DNA of 8,628 nucleotides from Anaerolineaceae bacterium UBA700 (GTDB taxonomy: Bacteria > Chloroflexota > Anaerolineae > Anaerolineales > Anaerolineaceae). Shown here one piece after another: positions 1 to 5,848 of the stretch; the first letter of the stretch is position 1, and every line of letters starts with the position of its first letter. The notes under the pieces were generated by a model. It was not told the DNA's origin and did not search any database. It saw nothing but the letters and a program-made list of their open reading frames with translations. Location of the stretch: the NCBI GenBank assembly GCA_002298885.1, contig DBMK01000120.1, forward strand, positions 4,737 through 13,364, written 5' to 3'. Made by a program: the position numbers and the translations under genes.

Positions 1-2297
1 CCCTGGCCCTGGCAGGCTTCGCAGCGCCCGCCGTGCACGTTGAACGAAAAACGTCCGGCCTTGTAGCCGCGCATCTTGCTTTCGGGCAGCTCGGCAAACA
101 GGCTGCGGATTTCGTCGAACATCCCGGTATACGTCCCCGGGTTCGAGCGCGGCGTGCGTCCGATCGGCGATTGGTCGATATTGATGATTTTGTCGATGTA
201 CTCAAGACCTTCGATATGGTCGTGCGATCCTGGAGAAGTATGAGCGCCGTGCAGCTCGCGCGCCAGCGCCCTGTAAAGGATATCCACCATCAGCGTCGAC
301 TTGCCCGAGCCGGACACGCCCGTGATGCATACCAGCTTCCCGAGCGGAATATCTACGCTCAAATTCTTTAGATTGTTGGCAGTCGCCCCCACCACCCGCA
401 GGTGCTTGCCGTTTCCCAGCCGGCGGTGCTCGGGGATCGGCACCTGCAGACGGCGCGAAAGATAAGCGCCGGTCAGGGAATTTGGATTGCCCAGGATATC
501 TTCGACCGTGCCTTCGGCGACCAGCTTGCCGCCGTGCTCGCCGGCCCCGGGTCCCAGGTCCACTACCCAATCCGCGGTGCGAATCGTCTCCTCGTCGTGC
601 TCGACTACCAGGACCGTATTCCCAATGTCGCGCAGGCCCTTTAACGTGTTCAACAGGCGGGTGTTGTCCCGCGGGTGCAGCCCGATCGACGGCTCGTCGA
701 GCACATACAGCACTCCCATCAGCCGCGAGCCCACCTGAGTCGCCAGGCGGATGCGCTGCGCTTCCCCGCCGGAAAGCGAGCCAGCGGAGCGGCTGAGAGT
801 CAGGTAATCCAACCCGACGTTCACCAGGAACCCTAATCGGTCGATAATCTCCTTGAAAATCCGCTCCGAAATCGACTTGTTGCGGGCGGATAAGGGTGAG
901 TCTGGACCGAACAAGCACCTGGCCCATTCTAGCGTCTGGTTAACCGGCCACGCCGTCACCTCGACGATGTTCCTACCATCGATCGTTACCGCCAGAGCCT
1001 CCGGGCGCAGCCGTTTGCCCCCGCAGGTGGGGCAGGGACGGTCGCTCATGTATTCGGTGATCTTGTTGCGGATGTATTCCGAGTTGGTTTCGCGGTAGCG
1101 GCGCTCCAGGTTGGGGATCACTCCTTCGAACGCCGCCGAAAACGTCGATGCCCGCTCGCGGCCGCGGATTTCGACCGTTACTTCTTGCCCGCCGGTGCCG
1201 TATAACACCAGGTTCAGCTTTTCCTGCGGTATCGTGCGCACCGGCGCGTTGAGGTCGATGTGGTAATGCTGTGCAACCGCTTCGAGGTGTTGCCAGTAAT
1301 ACCCGCCCTGTTCGCGACCGGAATTCCATTCCATAGCAACGATTGCGCCTTCGGTCAACGAGCGGTCTGGGTCGGGGACGAGCAGGTCCGGATCGATTTC
1401 CTGCTTGCTGCCCAACCCCTGGCAGTCCGGGCAGGCGCCGTGCGGCGTGTTGAACGAAAACGTGCGCGGCTCGATCTCGGTCAGGCTCACCCCATGCTCC
1501 GGGCACGCCAGGTGCTCGGAATACTGCAGGTCGACCGGCGGCTCCACCGATAGGTTCTGGGCCGTTACGTACCCTTCGCCCACCTTCAGGGCCGTCTCGA
1601 CCGAATCGGTGAGCCGCGAGCGGAAGGCCTTCGCCTCATCAGGGTCCTCGCTCTTGCTGATCACCAGGCGGTCGACTACTGCCTCAATCGTATGGATCTT
1701 GTATTTTTCGAGCTGGATCTCTTTTTCGTCGTCCAGGTTATAAATCTTTGCGTCCACCCGCACGCGCACGAACCCGGCCTTGCGGATCTCCTCCAGCACA
1801 GCCTGGTAGGTGCCTTTGCGCGCCCGCACGATCGGCGCCAGCACCACCAGGCGCGTCCCATCGGGCAGTCTTTCCAGGGCGTCCACGATTTCTTCGGCGG
1901 ACTGCTTGGTCACCTCGCGTCCACAAACAGGGCAATGGGGAACGCCCACGCGGGCAAAGAGCAGGCGCAGGTAATCGTAAACCTCGGTCACCGTGCCCAC
2001 CGTGGAGCGCGGGTTGTGCGATGTGGCCTTCTGGTCAATGGAAACAGCCGGCGACAGGCCTTCGATGTAATCCACGTCCGGTTTGTCCATCTGGCCTAAG
2101 AACTGGCGGGCGTACGCCGAAAGCGATTCGACGTACCGCCGCTGGCCCTCGGCAAAGATCGTGTCGAACGCCAGGGAGCTTTTTCCCGAACCCGATAGAC
2201 CGGTAATAACCACTAATTTATCGCGAGGGATCTCGACGGTGATATTTTTAAGATTATGTTCGCGTGCGCCAACCACCCGGATCAAATTCTGTGACAT
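1..2297 (-). CDS. uvrA: Excinuclease ABC subunit A (UvrA), 3' end outside the window
   Basis: UvrA is the damage-sensing ATPase of nucleotide excision repair; it works as a dimer and loads UvrB at bulky lesions. The reading frame is open from ATG at 2297 to the window edge (765 full codons). The family is usually about 940-950 residues, so roughly 180 C-terminal residues are missing. Visible in order: Walker [10 protein letters not shown] (33-41); first zinc site C265, H268, C289, C292 (a C-x2-H form); ABC signature LSGGEAQR (about 508-515); Walker B with D534-E535 followed by PSIGLHPRD; second Walker [10 protein letters not shown] (660-668); and the first cysteine pair of the C-terminal zinc finger, C759 and C762. 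All these motifs lie in one frame, so there is no frameshift. The start fits the family N-terminus ([18 protein letters not shown]) and has GGAG 8 bases upstream. It probably forms its own transcription unit. Confidence 0.98.
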   Translation of the reverse strand, partial: MSQNLIRVVGAREHNLKNITVEIPRDKLVVITGLSGSGKSSLAFDTIFAEGQRRYVESLSAYARQFLGQMDKPDVDYIEGLSPAVSIDQKATSHNPRSTVGTVTEVYDYLRLLFARVGVPHCPVCGREVTKQSAEEIVDALERLPDGTRLVVLAPIVRARKGTYQAVLEEIRKAGFVRVRVDAKIYNLDDEKEIQLEKYKIHTIEAVVDRLVISKSEDPDEAKAFRSRLTDSVETALKVGEGYVTAQNLSVEPPVDLQYSEHLACPEHGVSLTEIEPRTFSFNTPHGACPDCQGLGSKQEIDPDLLVPDPDRSLTEGAIVAMEWNSGREQGGYYWQHLEAVAQHYHIDLNAPVRTIPQEKLNLVLYGTGGQEVTVEIRGRERASTFSAAFEGVIPNLERRYRETNSEYIRNKITEYMSDRPCPTCGGKRLRPEALAVTIDGRNIVEVTAWPVNQTLEWARCLFGPDSPLSARNKSISERIFKEIIDRLGFLVNVGLDYLTLSRSAGSLSGGEAQRIRLATQVGSRLMGVLYVLDEPSIGLHPRDNTRLLNTLKGLRDIGNTVLVVEHDEETIRTADWVVDLGPGAGEHGGKLVAEGTVEDILGNPNSLTGAYLSRRLQVPIPEHRRLGNGKHLRVVGATANNLKNLSVDIPLGKLVCITGVSGSGKSTLMVDILYRALARELHGAHTSPGSHDHIEGLEYIDKIINIDQSPIGRTPRSNPGTYTGMFDEIRSLFAELPESKMRGYKAGRFSFNVHGGRCEACQGQ

Positions 2298-2314
2298 GGC
2301 TAACTCTCCAAGAA

Positions 2315-2328
2315 CGGGACTCGTCCCG
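2315..2328. promoter_or_regulatory. Palindrome over the predicted uvrA start of transcription
   Basis: A perfect dyad, CGGGAC-TC-GTCCCG, begins directly after the -10 box of the proximal uvrA promoter and covers the expected +1. Its position fits a repressor operator. It does not match the Bacillus-type SOS box (GAAC-N4-GTTC), so calling it a LexA site would be a guess. It could also form a small hairpin at the 5' end of the mRNA. Confidence 0.4.
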
Positions 2329-2337
2329 ATTATAGCA
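2329..2337 (-). promoter_or_regulatory. Proximal uvrA promoter, extended -10 type
   Basis: On the minus strand the sequence reads TGCTATAAT, a consensus -10 box (2329-2334) with the TGn extension (2335-2337). There is no good -35 box 16-18 bases upstream, as is usual for extended -10 promoters. Transcription would start near 2322, giving a leader of about 25 bases before the uvrA ATG. Confidence 0.65.
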
Positions 2338-2358
2338 CAAATGTTTTAGTAAAACCAT

Positions 2359-2381
2359 TAGAAAGTAGAGCAAACTTTCTA
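2359..2381. repeat. Short inverted repeat upstream of the uvrA proximal promoter
   Basis: The arms TAGAAAGT (2359-2366) and ACTTTCTA (2374-2381) are perfect complements around a 7-base loop. The repeat lies upstream of the proximal promoter and within the leader of the distal one. It could be a protein-binding dyad or a leader hairpin; nothing in the sequence decides between these. Confidence 0.35.
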
Positions 2382-2408
2382 CAAATACCGATAAATCCAT
2401 GACTGGTA

Positions 2409-2437
2409 ATTATACCAATGAGAAATTAAAATTTCCA
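2409..2437 (-). promoter_or_regulatory. Candidate distal uvrA promoter
   Basis: On the minus strand TGGAAA (2432-2437, four of six matches to the -35 consensus) is followed, after 17 bases, by a perfect TATAAT (2409-2414). Transcription would start near 2402 and give a leader of about 105 bases for uvrA. The -10 box sits inside a dyad TGGTA-ATTA-TACCA (2404-2417), which could bind a regulator. The region is AT-rich, so a chance match is possible. Confidence 0.45.
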
Positions 2438-2457
2438 CAGAGATTTTTAAGCGCAAA

Positions 2458-2516
2458 AGATGAAGATTCGAGCAACATTCGGCGAGAAATGCCGCAAGTT
2501 GCTCGAATCTTCATTT
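2458..2516. terminator. Long hairpin between mce and uvrA, possible terminator
   Basis: Perfect 16-base arms at 2461-2476 and 2498-2513 extend outward by three more pairs (one G-T wobble). An inner CGGC/GCCG stem (2480-2483 with 2491-2494) leaves a 7-base loop. On the minus strand the hairpin is followed by TCTTTT, so it could end transcripts arriving from mce before they enter uvrA. It lies about 300 bases past the mce stop, so it may instead be a stray repeat copy. Confidence 0.5.
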
Positions 2517-2586
2517 ACGCTCTCCCCCTTCCCATATGAACTTTAACAAAATAGTAACGTAACTTCCACGGTTTATCCAACTGAGA

Positions 2587-2610
2587 AGCCTGGGGTTGAA
2601 ACCCCAGGCT
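2587..2610. repeat. Palindrome 1 of the intergenic cluster
   Basis: Perfect 10-base arms, AGCCTGGGGT (2587-2596) and ACCCCAGGCT (2601-2610), surround the loop TGAA. Its outer part (AGCCTGG, CCCAGG) is shared with palindrome 4 at 2691-2712. Confidence 0.75.
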
Positions 2611-2622
2611 GTCCAAAAATCC

Positions 2623-2642
2623 AAGTCGGCCAAGGCCGACTT
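2623..2642. repeat. Palindrome 2 of the cluster, possible mce terminator
   Basis: Perfect 9-base arms, AAGTCGGCC (2623-2631) and GGCCGACTT (2634-2642), surround a central AA. Read on the minus strand it is followed by GGATTTTTGG, so it is a reasonable, though not strong, intrinsic terminator for the mutase-epimerase transcript. It has the same layout as palindrome 3. Confidence 0.65.
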
Positions 2643-2660
2643 ATAGGTCGCGCCGTGATC

Positions 2661-2680
2661 CAGCCCGCCTTGGCGGGCTT
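2661..2680. repeat. Palindrome 3 of the cluster
   Basis: The arms AGCCCGCC (2662-2669) and GGCGGGCT (2672-2679) surround a central TT. Aligned with palindrome 2 over 20 positions it differs at six. Four of these form two compensated pairs (T-A to C-G, G-C to C-G), two are the loop, and only the outermost pair is lost. This suggests that both are copies of one structured repeat. Confidence 0.7.
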
Positions 2681-2690
2681 GGGTTCTCAT

Positions 2691-2712
2691 AGCCTGGTGG
2701 CTTTAGCCCAGG
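2691..2712. repeat. Palindrome 4 of the cluster, imperfect
   Basis: An imperfect hairpin: CCTG (2693-2696) pairs with CAGG (2709-2712) and GGC (2699-2701) with GCC (2706-2708), with loop TTTA and a two-base bulge. It begins with the same AGCCTGG as palindrome 1. From here to 2814 I see nothing except a G-rich stretch near 2770-2790. Confidence 0.5.
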
Positions 2713-2814
2713 TGGCGCACGCATGTACGAAAGATAAGGTTACGGTATTTATTTGTTAAAAATCATACTGGAAGGGGACCGGGGGGTTAGGTCAAAATTA
2801 GGTTACAACAAGCG

Positions 2815-3222
2815 TTATTTTATTATTTCGTACAGCTCCACCAACACGCCCCCAGAACTCTTCGGATGGATAAAAACCATTTTACGCCCTGGCAGCTCCA
2901 AAGCCGTTTCGTTGATCAACCTCACACCTTTCGCCTTGAGCTCCGCCAACATCTCGCCAATATTATCCACCTCGAAACACAGGTGGTGCATGCCTCCGCC
3001 GCGCTCTGCCAGGAATTTCGCCACGCCGGTGTCCTCCGCAGTCGGCCTCACCAGCTCAATCTCGCTCTCGCCGACCGGCAGGAAGGCAACGACCGCCTTT
3101 TGGCTCGACACTTCTTCGATGTGCTCGACGGTTAATCCTAACATATCGCGCCAGAAACCCAATGCCCCTTCCAGGTCGCCGACGGCGATTGCCACATGGT
3201 TGACTTTTTTGATCTTGGCCAA
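2815..3222 (-). CDS. mce: Methylmalonyl-CoA epimerase
   Basis: This 135-residue protein of the vicinal oxygen chelate fold interconverts (S)- and (R)-methylmalonyl-CoA, supplying the mutase with the isomer it uses. It has two beta-alpha-beta-beta-beta halves, about 4-60 and 76-133. Likely metal ligands by family comparison are H9 (in NHVAIAV), E56 (in IELVRP), H80 (in GGGMHHLCFEV) and E129 (in LVELYE). V45 stands where actinobacterial enzymes have a proposed catalytic Glu; from memory, human-type enzymes also lack it there, so this is probably a subclass trait. Length is normal. The start is TTG at 3222: an in-frame TAA lies five codons upstream, no ATG precedes the essential H9, and GGAGGG stands just ahead of the TTG. 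It follows the mutase gene by 58 bases and is probably co-transcribed with it. Confidence 0.93.
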   Translation of the reverse strand: MAKIKKVNHVAIAVGDLEGALGFWRDMLGLTVEHIEEVSSQKAVVAFLPVGESEIELVRPTAEDTGVAKFLAERGGGMHHLCFEVDNIGEMLAELKAKGVRLINETALELPGRKMVFIHPKSSGGVLVELYEIIK

Positions 3223-3280
3223 GGTCCCTCCGCATTAACCCATTTCTTAAAACCTGCCATTTTCCGCAGGACGCATTGCG

Positions 3281-4930
3281 CTACCCCCACGCAGCCGCTT
3301 GATATTCGCCCCATACTTTGCGCAGTACGCCGCAAATCTCGCCCAAGGTGAGTCCGCTTTCAACGCAGGTGATAAAGAGCGGCATCAGGTTATCGCTGCC
3401 TCGCGCCGCTCTTTCCAGGTGGAAAAGCAGCTCGTTCACCCGTTCGCCGTCGCGGCTGGCGCGCATCTGCGCCAGTTTTGCCCGCTGGCCCTGCTCGATG
3501 CGCGGGTCCACCGCCAGGCGCTCCAGTTCCAAATGTTCCTCTACCTGAAAGGCGTTTACCCCGACCACCACCTGCTCTTTCTCTTCTATCGCCCGCTGGT
3601 AATTGTAGGCTGCTTCCTGGATCTCGTTCTGCATGTACCCACTCTCGATGGCTGCCAGTGCGCCCCCCATATGGTCGATCTTTGCAATATATTCGCCCGC
3701 CTGGCGGCAGATCTCGTCCGTGAGGTACTCGATGGCGTAGGATCCCGCCAGCGGATCGATCGTGTCGGCGATGCCGGATTCGTAGCCGATAATCTGTTGG
3801 GTCTTCAGTGCCACTCGCACCGATTTCTCGGTAGGCAGCCATAATGCCTCGTCCATGCTATTGGTGTGCAAGGACTGCGTCCCGCCCATAACCGCAGCCA
3901 GGGCCTGAATGGCTACACGCACAACATTGTTCTCTGGCTGCTGCGCCGTCAAGGTCGAACCTGCCGTTTGTGTATGGAAGCGCAGCATCCACGAGCGCGG
4001 GTCCTTCGCCTTGAACCGGTCGCGCATCACCTGCGCCCATAGCCGCCGGGCGGCCCTGAACTTAGCCACTTCCTCCAGAAAATTATTGTGGGCGTTGAAA
4101 AAGAAGGAAAGCTGGGGTGCGAATTCGTCCACGTCCAAACCCGAATCGATGGCTGCTTGCACGTAGGCGATTGCATCTGCCAGGGTGAAGGCCACCTCTT
4201 GCACCGCCGTCGAGCCCGCCTCGCGGATGTGGTATCCCGAAATGCTGATCGTGTTCCAGTTTGGCACGTGGTCCTTGCAGTAAGTGAAAATATCCGTAAT
4301 CAAGCGCATCGAGGGCTTGGGCGGGAAGATATATGTGCCACGCGCCACGTATTCCTTCAACACGTCGTTTTGGATTGTGCCCCTCAGCTTGCGTTCCGGG
4401 GCGCCCTGTTTCTTGGCCACCGCGATGTACATGGCCAGCAGAATGGCCGCTGGTGCATTGATCGTCATGCTGGTCGAGACTTTATCCAGCGGGATGTTTT
4501 GGAACAGCGTTTCCATATCCTGCATTGAAGATACCGAAACGCCCACCTTCCCCACCTCGCCGGCCGCCAGGGGATCGTCGGCATCGTACCCGATCTGCGT
4601 CGGCAGGTCGAACGCCACGGATAGGCCAGTCTGGCCCTGGTCGAGCAGGTAGCGGTAGCGCTGGTTGGATTCCTCGGCGGAAGCAAAACCGGCGTACTGG
4701 CGCATGGTCCACAGCCGGCCGCGGTACATCGTCGGCTGGATGCCGCGCGTGAAAGGGTATTCGCCCGGGAATCCCAGCTCTTCGCCGTAATGGCCATCCT
4801 CCGGTAGAGCAACCCGCGGCATGCGGATCCCGGACAAGGTCTTGAATTCTTTTTTCCGTTCGGGGAAGCGGTCAATTATTGGCTTCAGGGTTTCTTCTTC
4901 CCAGCGCTTTTTCTCTTTTTCCAGGCTCAT
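3281..4930 (-). CDS. mcmA1: Methylmalonyl-CoA mutase, catalytic (large) subunit without B12 domain
   Basis: The enzyme converts (R)-methylmalonyl-CoA to succinyl-CoA by an adenosylcobalamin radical mechanism. At 549 residues this chain holds only the substrate-binding TIM barrel and ends (EYQAAAWG) where the cobalamin domain would begin in longer forms. A separate small B12-binding subunit must be encoded elsewhere. Key residues fall exactly 10 below Propionibacterium numbering: R72, T75, R77 and Y79 (RLWTMRQY), R197 (in KEYVARGTY), and Y233-H234 ([12 protein letters not shown]). Y79 and R197 point to methylmalonyl-CoA; isobutyryl-CoA mutases have Phe and Gln there. Q65 replaces Tyr75. I chose ATG at 4930 ([10 protein letters not shown]) because AGAGGA stands 5 bases upstream and the N-terminus fits the family. 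An ATG at 4993 would add 21 atypical residues and lie upstream or at the edge of the predicted transcript start. Confidence 0.94.
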   Translation of the reverse strand: MSLEKEKKRWEEETLKPIIDRFPERKKEFKTLSGIRMPRVALPEDGHYGEELGFPGEYPFTRGIQPTMYRGRLWTMRQYAGFASAEESNQRYRYLLDQGQTGLSVAFDLPTQIGYDADDPLAAGEVGKVGVSVSSMQDMETLFQNIPLDKVSTSMTINAPAAILLAMYIAVAKKQGAPERKLRGTIQNDVLKEYVARGTYIFPPKPSMRLITDIFTYCKDHVPNWNTISISGYHIREAGSTAVQEVAFTLADAIAYVQAAIDSGLDVDEFAPQLSFFFNAHNNFLEEVAKFRAARRLWAQVMRDRFKAKDPRSWMLRFHTQTAGSTLTAQQPENNVVRVAIQALAAVMGGTQSLHTNSMDEALWLPTEKSVRVALKTQQIIGYESGIADTIDPLAGSYAIEYLTDEICRQAGEYIAKIDHMGGALAAIESGYMQNEIQEAAYNYQRAIEEKEQVVVGVNAFQVEEHLELERLAVDPRIEQGQRAKLAQMRASRDGERVNELLFHLERAARGSDNLMPLFITCVESGLTLGEICGVLRKVWGEYQAAAWG

Positions 4931-5005
4931 AGCCATCCTCTTCGATATGACCAAAAGCAATCCGGTCGAGCATTTTCTCTGCCGTTCGTGCAATTTAACG
5001 GGCTA

Positions 5006-5035
5006 AGTATACCGTATCCCCCGCGGGATTGAGAA
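5006..5035 (-). promoter_or_regulatory. Candidate promoter for the mutase-epimerase operon
   Basis: On the minus strand TTCTCA (5030-5035, four of six matches) is followed, after 18 bases, by TATACT (5006-5011). Transcription would start near 4999, about 70 bases before the chosen mutase start. It is back to back with the rplI promoter. Confidence 0.5.
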
Positions 5036-5075
5036 CTGAACATGCTCTTAATCGAGCGGACAAAGGTCTATGAAC

Positions 5076-5104
5076 TTGTCAATTTCTCCCCTCTCTGGTA
5101 AAAT
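5076..5104 (+). promoter_or_regulatory. Promoter for rplI
   Basis: TTGTCA (5076-5081) and TAAAAT (5099-5104) are separated by exactly 17 bases, and each differs from the sigma-70-type consensus at one position. Transcription would begin near 5111, giving a leader of about 68 bases. The leader contains a small possible hairpin (GAGCG 5116-5120 with CGCTC 5131-5135). Confidence 0.75.
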
Positions 5105-5178
5105 CCTACGGCTCAGAGCGTTGTACCCTTCGCTCCAAATCCCACGAGCAAAAAACTTTTGAAAGGGCTTGACGAGAA

Positions 5179-5730
5179 ATGAAAGTACTTTTACTCAAAG
5201 ATGTTTACAAGCTCGGCCACGCCGGTGACGTAAAGCGCGTTGCTGATGGCTTCGGCCGTAACTTCCTGCTCCCCCAGGGCCTGGCTGTCCTGGCTACCCA
5301 GGGCGCCCTCAAGCAGGTGGACCACATCCGCACCAAAGCGACTGCCCGCCGCGCCATTTTGAACAACGAGCTGGGCGCCGTAGCCCAACAAATTGCCGGG
5401 CAGGTCTTCAACTTCTCCAGCCGCGCCGGTGAAACCGGAAAGTTATACGGCTCAATCACGTCTCAACAGATCACCGACGCCTTGAACCAGAAACTGGGCA
5501 CCAAGATCGATCGCCACCAGGTCGAGGTCGAACCGATCCGCACCCTGGGTGAGCATAAGGCCCGCGTCCGCCTGACGGTTGACCTGGTCCCCGAGATCAA
5601 AGTGGTGGTTTACCGCGAAGGTGAAGCCCCCGCGGCCCCCGCCCCAGCTCCCGCGCCTGCTGCCGCTGCTCAGCCCGCTGCGCCCGCCGCCGAACCACCC
5701 GCGCCCGCCGAAACCAAAGCCGAAGCCTAG
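5179..5730 (+). CDS. rplI: Large ribosomal subunit protein bL9, with Ala/Pro-rich tail
   Basis: bL9 binds 23S rRNA at the base of the L1 stalk and helps keep the reading frame. The N-terminal domain (about 1-50) has the family signature: MKVLLLKDVYKLGHAGDVK, followed by the FGRNFLLPQGLA motif. A long connecting helix (about 41-75) and the C-terminal domain (about 80-148, ending in EIKVVVYREGE) follow. The usual length is about 148 residues; this protein has 183. The extra 35 are almost all Ala, Pro, Glu and Lys and look disordered. The start is fixed by the family N-terminus; the Shine-Dalgarno sequence AAAGGG lies rather far upstream (11 bases). The gene stands alone, without the rpsF, ssb and rpsR neighbours common in other bacteria, and has its own promoter and a hairpin behind it. 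Confidence 0.97.
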   Translation: MKVLLLKDVYKLGHAGDVKRVADGFGRNFLLPQGLAVLATQGALKQVDHIRTKATARRAILNNELGAVAQQIAGQVFNFSSRAGETGKLYGSITSQQITDALNQKLGTKIDRHQVEVEPIRTLGEHKARVRLTVDLVPEIKVVVYREGEAPAAPAPAPAPAAAAQPAAPAAEPPAPAETKAEA

Positions 5731-5748
5731 CTAACCTTAGTTGTTGAA

Positions 5749-5809
5749 AAGGAATTATTAGAGGTGTTTCGGGCTGCGAAGCAGCCTGAAACACCTCTAA
5801 TAATTCCTT
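5749..5809 (+). terminator. Near-perfect 61-base hairpin behind rplI
   Basis: The 29-base arms (5749-5777 and 5781-5809) pair throughout, with a single G-U wobble (5771 with 5787), around the three-base loop GAA. The tip GCGAAGC (5776-5782) is a sequence known for forming an unusually stable mini-hairpin. It begins 18 bases after the rplI stop and ends 39 bases before the next gene, so it probably ends or protects the rplI mRNA. There is no U-run directly after it, so it is not a textbook intrinsic terminator. No target-site duplication is seen at its edges. Confidence 0.75.
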
Positions 5810-5836
5810 CAGCTCCACTTTATTAATATTCTACGG

Positions 5837-5842
5837 TATGAT
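5837..5842 (+). promoter_or_regulatory. Candidate -10 box for rodZ-rimO, possibly leaderless
   Basis: TATGAT ends 6 bases before the rodZ ATG, so transcription would start at or next to the A of the start codon. No Shine-Dalgarno sequence is present before this ATG, which fits a leaderless mRNA. A -35 box is not evident. An alternative -10, TAATAT (5824-5829), would leave a leader of about 13 bases. Confidence 0.4.
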
Positions 5843-5848
5843 TAACCC

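Noticed and set aside
1422..1505. A damaged zinc site in UvrA because the second ligand is His (C265-x2-H268)
   Set aside because: C-x2-H is found in many bacterial UvrA proteins and His binds zinc well.
202..1553. Several open frames on both strands within uvrA, up to about 240 codons
   Set aside because: They are frame shadows of GC-rich coding sequence. The uvrA frame runs through all of them with every family motif in register.
2587..2712. A CRISPR array in the palindrome cluster
   Set aside because: The units differ in sequence and spacing, there are no identical direct repeats with uniform spacers, and no cas gene is nearby.
2770..2790. A G-quadruplex in the G-rich stretch after mce
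   Set aside because: Only two runs have four or more G; four regular runs of three or more are not present.
4931..4993. A longer mutase start at 4993 adding 21 residues ([10 protein letters not shown]...)
   Set aside because: The predicted transcript starts near 4999, leaving no room for a leader. The added residues are unlike the family, and a good AGAGGA site serves the ATG at 4930.
5077..5082. A perfect TTGACA on the minus strand as -35 of the mutase promoter
   Set aside because: It is the complement of the rplI -35 region, and no -10-like sequence lies 16-19 bases downstream on the minus strand.
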